Source: Tamarix chinensis (Eukaryota > Streptophyta > Magnoliopsida > Caryophyllales > Tamaricaceae). Taken from it: 64,000 nt of DNA. Below, one piece after another: positions 36,983-50,639 of this stretch. Each line of letters opens with the position of its first letter. The stretch's first letter is position 1. The stretch covers positions 84,224,245-84,288,244 of the forward strand of contig CM060175.1 in NCBI GenBank assembly GCA_030549775.1. The letters run 5' to 3'. The position numbers were made by a program, and so were the translations under genes. The notes below the pieces were generated by a model. It saw only the letters and a program-made list of their open reading frames with translations. It had not been told where the DNA came from and searched no databases.

Positions 36983-38063
36983 TACAGTATACCCCCAACT
37001 TATTCTAATTTTTATTTGAAAATTTGAATGATTCCATAATTAAGTATCCAAATATTTGTACCATTATTCGTTGTAGAAATTTATTATTTCCATTTATTTA
37101 TTCCACGATTAACTAAGATTCATTTGAATTGCATCTTTTTAACATTTATTACAGTTTTCATAATTACCTAAAGCCTACTATATTCCATTATTTATTCAAC
37201 ATTATGTATGATTCTTTTTTTTTACTACATATATAATCTCTAACATGTTTTTGTTGCCTTATAATCATAAGTTTTCTTCAATTGCAAATTAATTACCAAG
37301 ATAATTTACAACCCCCAATTCATAGTAAATTAATATAATTGGAAATGTTATTAATTTTACAATTATGAACTCTACTAAAGGTGTGCTTTATTTTAGGGAA
37401 ATATATCTTTAAAAATTTTGATCCAACTGATATGTACATTGATGAATTTAATTAATATTGTGGTAAAATTATAAATTTGCCTTATTTCTAGTATAATTTT
37501 GTTTAGAAAAAAAATATTATGAGATGATATAATAAAAATAGACATAAACCTTAAATTGATTTTAAGACCACAATTGTATTTTTATTGTGAAACATGAGCA
37601 CATAAATAAACTACCATATAGAATATTATATGAGCAATAAAAAGAATACCCTTACACCTTTCTTTCTGTTACTATCTCTAAATTTGAATGTCATGACAAA
37701 TATTTTTTTTAATATATATTATTTTCTTCTAATATCAACTCTTTCTATAAGTGATAATTATATTTATAAAAAAAAATATTTAGAAAAAAGATAATTTTCT
37801 TGAAAAGTAAAATCCTAAAATATTATATTCTTAACTCTTCCCTATAGTTAATATATTATTTCTAAGAATAATAACTACAATCATATTTAAATATAATTTA
37901 CTCTATTGGTTAATGATAAGATATAAGGTTATCATAATGATGTTTAAATTGAATATCTTGATATATGGATAAGGTAAAATATTAGTGGAAAGATATCATC
38001 TAAAAAGTGATATTTAAGTAGAAAATTAGAATATGAAAATTAAAGAAATTCAAAAATGGTATA
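36983..38063. other. AT-rich intergenic DNA
   Basis: Very low GC, no gene recognised. It ends at the 3' terminus of LTR L6. Confidence 0.5.
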
Positions 38064-41000
38064 TGTAACACCCCCAAAAATCACAGTTGAATTTTTTTTA
38101 TTAAAACAAATACAAGTACGGGGGTGTTACCACCGTGATTAGTACAAGCTCGGCCCCCAGCCAGTCTCGCACCAACCACTAGGTTAAGGAAAATTTTATA
38201 AGAACATTAAAAAACTTAAAACAAAGATCCATAGAAAACTGAAATATTCATAACGAGAGAATCAGAGCGCGTGGATAAAAGTCGTTATATCCGAAAACGA
38301 GTTACATAGTCAAAATTTCCAAAAGGGCTAAAAGGTACAGTATGATAAAATAAAACGGATATAAAATGAAAGCATAAGTATTAAGAGATAAAATAGAGTC
38401 CAATCGACATCCACTCTCGGACCCAAGTAAGTTCAACAGTCAACACACATCCTCGCTTGACGCATTCGATACGTCATAGGCATAAAAAACGGTACCTCCT
38501 ACTTGCAAAAATTCAGAAGGGTCCTCTGTTCATGGGAATGAGAAACACCCATAAAATGGGTAGTCAGTACGCTACATACTAAGTAAGGTAACCATATGGG
38601 TAAGGCCATGCAAGAAAATAGACAAGTAAGACATATAAAGCATAATTCAGGTTCATATCATCAGACCAAACTTAAATTAATATTTTATCTTACACATTTC
38701 TTATATTAATTCCGTGTGAGTACGGGAACCCTAATATTATAGCTGGTGGACCAAAAACACTCCACAGGGCAGAATACACCTAACCACTATTATAGTCGGT
38801 GGACAAAAAAATCAACCTCACTAACCCCAACTCATGTGGTTCTCCACTTTAAGTAATTAGTATATTTTCATGACTTATTACCAAGCAAAGTTTGGTTTAT
38901 TGATCCCGGAATCCACCACTATTATAGCCAATGGATCGGAAACACTCTACAAGGCAAAGCGCACTTGGCCACTATTATAGCCGATGGACTGGATATCACT
39001 CTACAGGGCAAAATGCACTTGATTACTATTATAGGCGGTGGACCAAAAAAATATATCCTCACTGGGCCTTGGCTCAATAATCTTTCACTTTAAGTGTTTA
39101 GTGTTTTATTGTATCTTATTCCACACACAATTCCAACTAGACATGCATGACCCACTCGACTTCCCAAAAATCCTATCCCATATCTTGGGACTTCTACTCC
39201 CTCTAGTACACCGAGACATTACTCCCCACTCTTTCCTCATTACCATGAATAACCAACTCCTATGTGCGTGGGTCGAGGCCCACTTTCTATATCTTTGAGT
39301 CAACTCACTATCATTCTCTAGGGTTTTCCTCAGGGTTTTCCTCTGGGAAACCCTAATTTGGCCTATATGGCCCAACCTTCCTCTATCTCCCATAACTCAT
39401 GCTTCTCCAATTCATCACCTCACTCGATTCATCCCCAAGCACCCTATTTTACTTCCTATATAACACACGTGGCCATGAACCCTAGTTGGCTATCTCAAAA
39501 CCCTAGCACCTCTTTTTCCTCATACGATGTTATCCCTTCATCACTCTTACTTACCACCCCCTCTTCCACATGATACATATCCAACACAAATTATGACCCC
39601 GAGGCTTCCTTCCCATCTTTTTCCACTCACCTTGAGAACCTAAAACTCTTATGCATGTGGTTTAATGCATCACTCCCCATAACTCAGTTTTGACTCCTCT
39701 TTGCTCTCTAGGGGTTTCCTCCAAAACCCAATTATGGCCTGTGTGGCATCCCTTCCCTTCAACCTACACAACCCATAATCTTCCTTGTTACCAAAACCAT
39801 CACTTCCCTCAATCCACACCTGACATCACAACCTCACTATCCAACTCCCACACGTGATCACAAAAACCCTAGTTCGCTCCCCAAAACCCAAGTACTTCTC
39901 CTTTCTTTCATGTCACTCCCTCAACACCCAAATATATTTTTCTCACTTGACTCACTTTTCCTCCATGCGACACCCCTTCTATATTTTATTCCCCATTCTA
40001 ACCATTTCCATTAATTTTCCCTTCCTTGCACACTTCTCTCACTTAGGGTTTCCTCCCAAAACCCTAGTCAAGTCTCCCATGCATCCTTATACCAACCCAC
40101 GTACTATTTTTTACATATGGACTCCAATCACCCTAACTATTCTTCCCTTACCTTACTTAACCCTCAAGTCAATTTTTTCCACGTAAAATTCATACCCATG
40201 AAAAGGCTAACCATCCCATGCAAACCCTAGATTCCTCATGCATGTTTTGATCCATTCCCTTAATTTATTCCCATTATTCCTCCTTTTGTCTACCCATAGG
40301 TCATAAGATATTTAGGCTATCCTTACCATCCTCTTAGTCAACTCACTTACCTCACTCTTTTCCATTTCTCTCACAACCACACCACACTATTTAGGATCTC
40401 TTATCATGCTTGTAATGAGGGGTAATATTACATAAGCACAATCCAAGTACAAGTAATGATACCACATTACACATGTCATAAAACACATGCAGCTTACCTA
40501 AGCTCCATGCTTAGCAAGTTGCGCTACAAGAGCAAGACACATAATTTATAAGGCACACACATCAAATCAACACACATAACACATTTTTCACACATATTAG
40601 GCCTTAATCATATCCTTACCGAAAAGGACACCGGACTTGGAGCACGCTCCTACACCTCCTTAGGGTTTTGACTTGGTTCACCTATAAGGGGGAAATACTA
40701 GGGTTAACTTCCCTCTTACCAACATTATCATTATTCCCTACTATTATAACCTAGTATTAGGGTTAATAATAATAGTAGTTTTATAAGTAAAAATGAGGGT
40801 ATTATTCTTAAAATGGTTAATCATGCTATTATTAGTTAAAATAGGGTTAGGTAGTTATATCGCTCCATGTTAAGGTATTATTAACACTATTAACCATACC
40901 GAAGATACAAACTTTAATAATAATAATAATAATAATAGTGATAGTGATAATAATAATATTAACTCAAATTATAATAATAATAATAATAATAATAGAATAG

Positions 41001-42625
41001 TGACAATAATGATAATAATAATAATAAGATTTTGAATAATTATATTAATAATAACATTAGTAATAATAGTGCCAAAGTTGATAATAATGATGATGATGAT
41101 GATAACACTAATAAAATTAAATAACAATTATAGTAATTATATTTAAAGGTTAGGGAGGTTAGGGCACAACCTAGTGGTGGTGTTGGTTAGGTAGCGACGA
41201 TGACAGCAGTGGTGGAGGAGGAAGTAGAGTTGGAGAGGTGGATTTCTAAGCTAGAAGAGGGGGAGCGAGAGGTGGTTGTGGTGGTGGTGGATCTTCTAGG
41301 TGGAGAGGGTTGGAATGGTGGTGGTGGCGCAACAAAAGGGGCGACACATGTGGTGGTTGTTGTGGAGGACGAAGGTGGTGGATGAGGAGGAAGGGTGAAG
41401 GAGAGGGAGGCATGGAAAAAGGAAGGTAAGGGGAGGTAGGGGAGGCTTTGCTGAGTGTTTTGGGAGGTAGGAGAGGTGGTGGTTGTGGCGTGGATGGCGG
41501 CGCACTACGGCGAGAAGGGCGGCTATGGAGGAGGATGGGTAGATTGGGTAGGCTACTTGGTACAGCTAGGTCAGCTCGTGTAGGGGGAATTAGAGGTGGT
41601 GAGTGGTGTGGTTCAGTGGAGGGTGATGCAGGGAGGAGTTTGGCAGGTGTTTCGGGTAGAGGAGCTGGGCAACGACGGCGGCAACAACGTCTGAAGTGGT
41701 GGTGGCGCAAGGAGGGTTGATTTTCTAGGAAGAGAAAAGAAGGCTGATTGAGGTATAGTAGGAGGTATTTATAGGCCATCGATGGGAGGATAAGAAAAAG
41801 GGGTAAGAGGATGAGGGGACATGTATGGCAGGCTCGCCGACCGGTACAACCCTGCGATTTGTAGGTTTAGTTGGGTTGGGGAAGAGAAAAGGGAAAGGGA
41901 GAGAGGCACGTGTGAGAGGGGTACATGGCAGGTTGGGGTCTAAAAAGATAAGGAAAAGGACGAGGAGAGAAGGGGTGGTGTGGGCCAATGAGACGGTGGC
42001 TAGCTGGTTGGTGTACCGGGGGGTTGCAAGTCTTGATCTGTAGGTGTGGGAGGAAAAAGGGAGGAAGAAGAAGGTTAGACGGGTTGGTCGGCCAGTCTAG
42101 GGAAAAGAAAAGAAGAGAAAGAAAGAGGACCAGGTGGCTGAGCGGGCAAGGAGAACAAAAGAAAGAAGGGTGTTAGTTGGGCCGGGCGGAAGGAAGAGGG
42201 GGAAGGGGTCGGGCCGCGAGGGAAGGGCTGGCCCAAATTGGGGGAAAAAAAAGAAGAAAGGAGGAAAAAAAAGGAAAGAAAAGGAAAAAGGAAAAAAATT
42301 GGTTGGTTGGGGTATTTAAAATATTTTGGTATTTTTGAATATTTAAAATAATAACATTTAGTAAAATAATTATTAAATTCAATTTTTATTTTAAAATTAG
42401 AATATTTTGGATAATTTTTCCTAAATTCCATTTTAATTAGGAAAACACCCTAATTTTTCCTAATTAAATTTGTTATTATTTTTCTCTTGATTTTATCTTA
42501 AATTTTCCCCTTATTCTAATAAAAATAATTAATTTAATTAATTTTCGTAATAAATTCCTATTTTAACATAATTTATTAGATTAAGGTTTTGGGGTATTTT
42601 AGTATATCTATATTAAAATGTTACA
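38064..42625 (-). mobile_element. L6: 4.6 kb solo LTR, minus strand
   Basis: Read on the minus strand it starts TGTAACATTTTAATATAG (42625 downward) and ends TTTTTGGGGGTGTTACA (38064). It has all family landmarks in reverse order: TATA at 41774-41766, a C-rich leader (G-rich on the plus strand, 41160-41760), a TAA/ATT tract (40917-41108), GGAGCACGCTCC (40639-40650), TATAATAGTGG arrays (38705-39095), a GTACGCTACATAC near-palindrome (38568-38580), a stem-loop (38136-38178) and the terminus hairpin. Flanking 5-mers (GTATA and TGCAA) do not match, so a clean insertion is not shown. No coding region is present. Confidence 0.72.
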
Positions 42626-42778
42626 TGCAATTTAATTAGTAATCATGCAAAAAGGGAGCAATAAATCATAACTTTTTAAAAGTGCATTTTTCTACTTCTT
42701 GGTTACTTATCACTTATAAGTAAATCCAATTCAATGGCCATTATTCCAAACTTGAATAATAATAAAAATCATACAAAT
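42626..42778. other. Short spacer between LTRs L6 and L7
   Basis: 153 bp of AT-rich DNA with no feature of its own. Confidence 0.5.
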
Positions 42779-45700
42779 TGTAACATTCCAAAATTTTGTC
42801 AACCTTATATTTGAATGTTTAACTTCTTAATCTTGATCTAACCTTAAATCCTAACTTATTTATCTCTTTTAACCCAAACCTTCATTTTCCTTTTATTTCA
42901 CCTAACCCTCTCTTTCTCTTTCTCACGTGATACCCTTTCCCTTGCCTCAACTTGTTGCAGGTTTAGATAATTTAATCAAAACACCTAACTAATCCAATCT
43001 CCACACTCCACCCTAGTTCATTCAGGTGTTAAACACTCTTCCTCCCCTATACCTTTGTTTTTTTTATCACGCCTACACCCCCTATTGCACCTTTCTTGAA
43101 CTCCTCACGCTTCTCCTATTTCATTCTACCAAACCCCTACAACTGTCATTCCTCTCCATTTTTCTGTCATTCTTTCCACCCAAAATTAGAGCCTGCCTCT
43201 TCCTCTTCTCCTTCCCAACTTCTCTCCTTTATGCACTGCCTTTTCCCCCATAATTTACACCACAATTCCATTACAACTTTACCTCAACCTCAAGCCACCA
43301 CTTTGTAGTTCTTTCCATCTTCATGTAGTCGGCCACCCATAAAGCCACCTACTCACACCACCAAGCCCTATTAGTGTGAACTTCGTGTGAAATCTACAAC
43401 CCTTTAGTGTGAATCCCTCACTTTGTGTCCTCTTTGAAATATAATCAAGTTAAATTTTCTCCTCCAACCCACATGTGAATCTCACATTTTTCCCCTCTTG
43501 CAGTATGAGAAGTTCACGTTGAGCTTGCTCTGTAGTGTGACTTCCTCATGAAATACAACCCTTGCGTTCTTCAATCATGTAGCTTAGCCACCTTCAACTT
43601 TGTTTTGGTTCTCTTCTCTCCTCCTCCTTTCTTTTTTCATTTTGTTAATCATTGACGATGTTGTTATTATGTGCTAGATTTTAATATATTTTATTGGCAT
43701 TGGTTTTAAGGAAGAGGAAAAATAGTTGAAAGCTAGGGCTTTACATGATTCCTTTTATTTTTGATAGTTTTTCTTTAAAAATGTATGAAAATCATGTGTT
43801 AGCATATATAAGGTTTTTGTTGTGTGCTTAAGTATGTTTCATGCTTGTTGTGAATTTGGAAATATATGCATGCATCTTGTTATGTCGTAACTTTTACATA
43901 AGTAGCATGAAATAATATGAATGAGTATGTTAAATTTATGTATGCTAATATTTGTGTAATATCATGCTAAAATAGGGTTAATTTTGCATGATATGACATT
44001 TGTATTCTTTAAGGTAGAATTGTCATTTTATAAGTATCATGATTCTATTTTCCAACATGTATGCCTAGTATGTGATATGTGATGTTAAGTATGAAAAGCA
44101 CATGATTTATGATAAGTTGGATATGCATGTTTAGGTTTTATGTGCTTAATATGCTTAATTCATGTGTAGGGGCAAAAAATTCTTTTGCCTTATCCTAGAA
44201 TTTATTTTCATGCTAAAGTGTCATAATTTATTCTCTTTTAGCATTTTCACAATAAATTTCTAATTATAATAAGTTTAGTATTAGAATGGTTAAAATGAAA
44301 ATAATAAAGGTGCACAGGCATTTTTGTTATTTGTGACTAAAATATGCCTAGGTGTAAATAATTGGATTAGTTAACCTTAGAAAATTTTTATTTCACCTTA
44401 GTGCCAACTCTCAATCTTAGTTTGGACCGCTAACCTTAGGAGTGACTTGAATAAAGAAAAATGACTAAGTATGAAATTGATATCTTATGTGCTTTATGTG
44501 ATGAATGCGATCACTTTGATACGATGATAATAATTAAAGTTGAAGATCTCAAAATCGAAAATGATTTACTCTTTACGGTTAGCTACCCTAGAAACAATGT
44601 GGGATACCTTGATTTTATTTGGTGGTTTTGTCGAATGCCTTAGCATTTCAACTATGGCTCTAGTCTACTCTAATCAGTTCTTGAAATTTTTTAAAGGAAA
44701 TGTGTACCGAAGGATTAGGTAACCTAGGATGGGAGGGTTATTATGTCGTCATTGTGCACAAGTTTGACATGTGTACTTTATAAGTCTCCGAGTTGAATGG
44801 TTGGAGGGTATTCCGAAGGATTAGGTAACCTGGGATGGGAGGGTTATTATGTCATCGTTGTGCACTAATATGACATGTGTACTTTACAAGTCTTCGAGTT
44901 GAATGGTTGGAGGGTATTATGTTGTCTTGAGTGCTGGTATGACCGGTGCATTTTATGTGTCTTTGAGTTATCTCTTGTATCCTCTTGAGTAATTAAAAAT
45001 AAAAAGGAAATTTGTATGCTGACCTTTGGTATGTTTCGGATTGTTGGCTCGGTACTTGCTTTCATGCCCTACCTTTGTTATTTTAAGTTATTTTGGTATA
45101 GTAGGTTAGTAACTATCTTAGTGAACTTTCCTAATGGTGATGGGCTATAGTGTGGCTGTTTTGGATACATTTATGTTGGATTATGATACTATTGTGAGTT
45201 GGTTAAGTATGGTGGTATGATGAGCATGTGGTACTGGTGGTGTTTATCTTATCACATGCTTATTGCATCTCGTATCACATGTATTCCTTATTGTAAGTAT
45301 GCCATAATTTCCTCATGTTACCTTATATGTGCTCCATGTGACATTTAGATTTTAGTGATATGTAGTGGTTTATTCAATATCGTTATATTGATAGATTACG
45401 TTTTATGGTTCCCTATCTATTCAATGAATATTTTTAACACTGTAGGAGTATTTTAAGGGAACCACTTAATGGCTCATAGTTAGTGTGTGTGAGTTAGAAC
45501 TATTCGGTGTTCGCTTTGTCATCATTTTATCTGGATATCCTTCGGGCTCTTATGTCTCTTTCTCTATTTTTCCATTTTGTTGGTTATTGTACGTTTTGTT
45601 CGATCTATTGTAATATCAGACCGATGATAATCTATAATATAATCTCTATTCTAGTTATTATGATTGTTCTTGTGAAATTTAAGCATAATAATATTTTAGT

Positions 45701-45840
45701 CTTAATACTTAATGTACAAATGACAGCGGATAACGAACTTATATTAAGTATGGTAGTAACATCTTGTGTGTTAATATTATAGCTTCTGCAAATAATTCTT
45801 TTAAACAAAAGTTTCGAGTACTAAAAATTAGGGTGTTACA
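42779..45840 (+). mobile_element. L7: 3.1 kb solo LTR with target-site duplication
   Basis: It starts TGTAACATTCCAAAATTTTG and ends AAATTAGGGTGTTACA. The flanks are CAAAT (42774-42778) and CAAAC (45841-45845), matching at four of five positions. It has a C-rich leader (42890-43600), a block near 44515-44590 (gtcgatctc-like and 'ggttagctaccc') shared with L3 and L5, two copies of an 'attaggtaacctgggatggg' unit near 44715 and 44820, and the stem-loop (45705-45751). It lacks the ATT tract and a clear TATAATAGTGG array. No coding region is present. Confidence 0.68.
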
Positions 45841-45845
45841 CAAAC

Positions 45846-48540
45846 TTAAATTATGAATAAATTACTAAATAAATGAAACCAGTTCAAAACACATTAAAAT
45901 TGAATTCCACTCATAAGCAATAATACTGCCATTTCCAAACTTAGCCAAAGTTTTATTTATAGTTTCATAAGAAGCATTGCAACAAATAAAATAAAATGAC
46001 ACAAAACCAATTTATATTTTAACTTGAATCGGACACGCTGGCAAACCTGAATGCAATTACCTCCTTTATAGCATTTTGTTTCCGGTAAAAAGAAAGAGGA
46101 TCTTGCTAAAGAATGTCAAGGTACGAGCTACCAAGCATTCAAAACTTTCTTAAAGGATGATGTGGGTGATCATGTATTTCCACGGCGCTTGTCATGTTAG
46201 TTTTAGCTTGTTTATATTAGGGATAATAATACGATGAATTTTATCCGACATCCCACAAAGACAACTTGGAGTCAAGGTTTCCATTTATTAGGCACTTTCT
46301 TAGGAATCTGTAGGCCATTGGTGCCTGTTGTAGAGAAAGGTTTTTTTTTTTTTTTTCATGTTGTTTAATTGTAAATTAAGGGTGCTTACATATCATTACG
46401 AATCTGGTTGAGAGAAAATGGAAATAAAAATTATCACTTTAGAGGTCAACCAAAGTAGCTATAGAAATAATAATCGAATCTTTTTTTGGCTCTGAGAATG
46501 ACTACCAACCTGTCGTACACTTTCCATGCACCAACTATTACTCTTGAAAAAGATAAAATGAAGCACAAAGATGCATGAATAGCGTAGGACGAAATGAAAG
46601 GGCGCATGCATTAATATAGGAGCAAGAGTTGAAGTGTATTATAAAATAAAATTAAAATATTTACATCAGATAGGAAGATGCAAGGAAATCACCAATAGAA
46701 TGGAAGACAAATCTGATTCTCAGATAATTGTCGATTCATTAAATCAACTATTATTGAATATCAATTTTATTTGGTAGTGTTCGGTTTTTGTGTGTGTGTA
46801 TTTTCGTTTAGAGGATGGCCGACGGAATCATTTAGGAGATACGATCGATTAGGATTGGATTGGTTTTCAACATGAGATTCTGATAGCGTTGGAACTTTGA
46901 GCGTGCCATTCAAATGGATCCTGCCTTGTAAAATAAAATCTGTGTTTACAGTCAGGAGGGTATACGATTCTCGGTAATGACTACTTTATGCTAAGAAGAT
47001 AAGTAATAGAGGGAGTTGATTGGCAGAGTATAGATTAAGTAATCTTTGTTTGTGTACAAGAAATGGGGAAATGTATAATTTACGTATTTTCAAAGGTGAG
47101 GTACACCATCTTTGCTTGCACATTAGACAATCTTTTATAGCAAAGAAAGATAAATACATTGTTTTTGGTGCTAATTAAAAGCAAATGAGAAAGAATGAAA
47201 TAATTTATATTTATAAGCGATAATTTATAAATAAAAGATAAAAAGTTAAAAGAAGAAGGTAATTATTCAATAAAAAATTTTAAACTAAGATTAATATTTA
47301 TCCCAATAAATAATTTTTCAGACAGTTAATTTAAGGATTGTATGTCACTTTTCATCAATAAATAAACGTATTTGTAGTATTTAAATCAAATTATGTAATG
47401 ATGTAAAATTATAGTTCGAAAAGTATAAAGTTTCAATATATTTTGAAATTCATTAGATTACAAGCAATGAATTTTATAGAAAAGTCGACTATAATAAAGG
47501 CAGAGCAGAAATTATACACCCGCATATAACTAACTAGATAAAACCAAAAAAAATAAATTAAGTGATTACTTTAATTGGTCAAGTAATTATCTTCGTTGTA
47601 TTTTTATATGGTGATTATTTTAAGCGTTCATGTAATTATTTTATGCCTTTAAATAATTATCTCACTCACACAATAAATTATTCTAAATAAAACTACATGT
47701 TATGATCAATTTTTTTATTTTTTTATTTCTCCATACCACGTTTTCAAAGTACAATAATTATCTCAACTACTTAAATAATTATTTTACTCATTTAAATAAT
47801 TATCTTACTTGCTCAAAATGATTATATTCTCCATCTCTTGGTCTTTCAAAATTCATATAAAAATTAACTTCCTTACTAATCATTCTTCCATATCTTGATA
47901 AGAAAAACAATTATATTACATACAACGCTATAATTATCTTACACATTTAAGTAATTATGTATTATATATCTTGATTTTTCAACATACTTATTATAAACAA
48001 CTTTTATTAGTTTATATTGATAACACTAGTCACGGAAGTGCATAATCAAATTTGCTGACAAAAGAGCCGGTCAGCATAGAAGCGGCGCTTGCTTTAATTC
48101 ACTGCCGCAGGGGAGGAAGGGGGTGCTACGTCAACAATAGTGCTGGTTTACCACTTGTTTGGTTAAACAAATTCGGAAATAAATATCTTTCATAATTATT
48201 TTTATTAATTACTTTCAAACAAACCATTAAAATTAACTTCTCAGTCCATCTATTTGTTTCGAAACTAGCTTTACGTGGTTTCGGCAAGTAACAATAGTGG
48301 CTATTAGCACGCAGGACGTACCACAGCAAAAGAAGCGAAGAATGAACGAACCCAAAAATAATACGCAGATAATAAGCAAAAAGGAAGATAGCAGAAAATG
48401 GGCACATAGTCAACAACAAAAATAAATCGAGGATCGAAACAGGAGTAATCTCTCCACCCTAGCACACTTTTAAAAGTTGAACGGAACAAAACATTTATGA
48501 GCCAAAACCCTAAACATTATCGAACATATGGAAAGCATTT
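45846..48540. other. Intergenic DNA downstream of RPS19
   Basis: No gene is recognised. It contains a poly-T tract at about 46339-46357 and a degenerate array described separately (47550-47960). Confidence 0.5.
47550..47960. repeat. Degenerate AATTATCTTA minisatellite
   Basis: Phrases such as catttaaataattatctta recur at irregular spacing of roughly 20-25 bp, strongly diverged. Confidence 0.55.
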
Positions 48541-48544
48541 CTCC

Positions 48545-50408
48545 TCATAGAGCCACTGCAATTTGTCCAGCAACTTGATCAAGATCCCTCCGGCCAGTGG
48601 ATGTGATTCTCCTCCCACTGATACAAAATAATATCAAACACAATCCCGTCAGATAATCATAGACACATAATCAACGACTCGACATTTAAGGTTGCTATAC
48701 TTCTTATCGAAAACAAAAAACAAAGAGCATCAACCAATTAATAGACTCTACATAGCATAACGATACAGCAAAATTCCCTAAACAAGGAATATTTCGAGGT
48801 TCGTAACTTGCATCCTCGTGCATAAAAGAGGCTACTTGCAAGGCCTCCAAACGAAAACGATATTTGTTGCTATCAGTCGGCAAAAGTAGAACCTCGAATA
48901 AAATGGAAAAAGACCAAAAGACGGAGCTAAAAAAAAAAACACATATATTATCTCTAGCAGGATGCAGACAGATAACCCTACCCCTTTGGTTCAATCTCCA
49001 CGATTTTCATGTTCTGCAACTGTGTAAGGATGTGACGAGCAATACCACCACTGCTCTTGCCGAAATGAGGCGGGCAGCTTCCATTCCTCTTGCTTCCTCC
49101 GTAGATTCTACGGAAAGCACCAACACCTAGACCCCCTCTCAAGTAGATCTTCCTTGCCATGGAAGCTGCAGTCAAATATAATCAGCTTAGTGACCATGAT
49201 GAGAGTCGACAGAGAAAAACACATTCTTTCAAAAGATGTAGACATCCACCCACATAAAGCACTCACCAGCCCTGATATAGTACCAATCTGGGTCATATGG
49301 AGCAAGTTCCTTGTGCACAGCGGTCTTGACAATGTCAACCCAGTGAGGAAGCTCAATCTGCACAAGATAGTAGAGTCAAAAACCAGCCATTAACTATGAT
49401 GAATCAACTAGAATCTCACTACAAGGAAAAGGCCCGCAAGACATTAACGTCGAGCATCATTGCAAGAGGTACACAAACAGATTCAAATCGATCAAGAGAA
49501 GCGACGGAAATTCAACAGAAATTACAACGGAAACAATTTTATCAATCCATTTCATTAATACTCTTGAAATGTAACAGCCTTCAACAAAAATTTAATGGAG
49601 CCATCAAATGTTTAGCATATCAACGAGGGAGCATATCAATCAGCCTCCCTACAACAACTATGAACAGATGGCGAAACTGTGATAGCATAACATTACACTT
49701 AACCGACTCTCAATTAAGGTTGAGTCATTTTATGCCATCCTCTTCAGAGCATCACGTTTCTACGTTCTATATCATCAGGCATTCACATAAGGTCCGGGCG
49801 AAAAACTGGGGAAAATGAAGATCTGTATTTCGGTTAAATGACAGAGCAATTACTGTGATGCATTTCTCTTCTCGTCTCTTGGAGCTTAAGAGTTAAGAAG
49901 AGAGTGACACAGAAATCAATCACATCAGTAAGCAACTTATACAAAAAAAAAACAACGCAGAAATCCAGCCAGTGCTGCTCCAGATCACCTTCATCATACC
50001 ATACATGAGAATCGATTTCAGCAACCAGGCGGTACAACCCCCATTAACCGATCAGTCCTGGGGCCAATAATTGAAATAGAAAACACAATCCAGAATCGGC
50101 GCTATGTGCGTCGCAACAATCGAGAAACAAACAACAGAAGGAATAGCGGCAGAACACATAGCTCAGTTGGTAAGAAAACGAATCCAATTCAACTTCAAAA
50201 GAATGCCAAGATCGTAAAGGACAAAAAAAAAATAAGAAATCGGAATCCGAAAGGAAAACAAGAGACAACACATCAAGCAAGCAAGACAAATCTCTAAAAA
50301 GAATGGCATTACCTTGCCAGAGCGCTTAAGATGCGCGGCGTATGCCTTGACGAACTCATGAGGCGAGACGTCCTTGACAGTCCTTGCAGCTGACCTTTCG
50401 CCCTCCAT
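48545..50408 (-). CDS. RPS19: Ribosomal protein eS19 (small-subunit protein S19), 147 aa
   Basis: Four exons on the minus strand: 50408-50313, 49357-49267, 49165-48982 and 48617-48545. All have GT-AG introns, the frame is kept and the total is 444 bp including TGA. The product begins [19 protein letters not shown] and ends [13 protein letters not shown]. It carries the family's long basic middle part ([31 protein letters not shown]) and covers the whole eS19 domain; usual plant length is about 143 aa. eS19 is a component of the cytosolic 40S subunit, needed in human and yeast for late 18S rRNA processing. Intron 1 is long (955 bp). The expected plant motif NGSRPPHFCKSSG is [13 protein letters not shown] here, two substitutions in a normally conserved stretch. 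No stop or frameshift is present, so it is probably functional. Confidence 0.95.
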
Positions 50409-50494
50409 GTTTCTTCTTCTCGCTTCCGCTATAACGATGGAGTGTGGAGAAGTCTGCAAATGCTCGCTGCTGCTGCCGGTATACAGAGCTATGC

Positions 50495-50625
50495 TAGGGT
50501 TTTAAGAAGCCCCCTCTGGCTGCAAATTTATGGTCTAGGGTTGTATCTTCTTCGGCTGTGGGCTGCTTTGTCACGTAAGTGGACCCGGTCCAATAAGAGT
50601 GGTGGTTGGAGTTGATTGGGCTTCT
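50495..50625 (-). promoter_or_regulatory. RPS19 promoter: telo-boxes and site II elements
   Basis: On the minus strand an AAACCCTA telo-box lies at 50502-50495 and a second AACCCTA at 50542-50536. TGGGCT (plus-strand reading) site II elements lie at 50559-50564 and 50617-50622. Telo-box plus site II is the known combination driving plant ribosomal-protein genes in dividing cells. The placement just upstream of the RPS19 start supports that the gene is active. Confidence 0.75.
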
Positions 50626-50639
50626 TTTTCCGAATGATG

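Noticed and set aside
39038..40186. Several plus-strand open frames inside L6
   Set aside because: They are the complement of LTR sequence, not conserved in the equivalent parts of L1 and L4.
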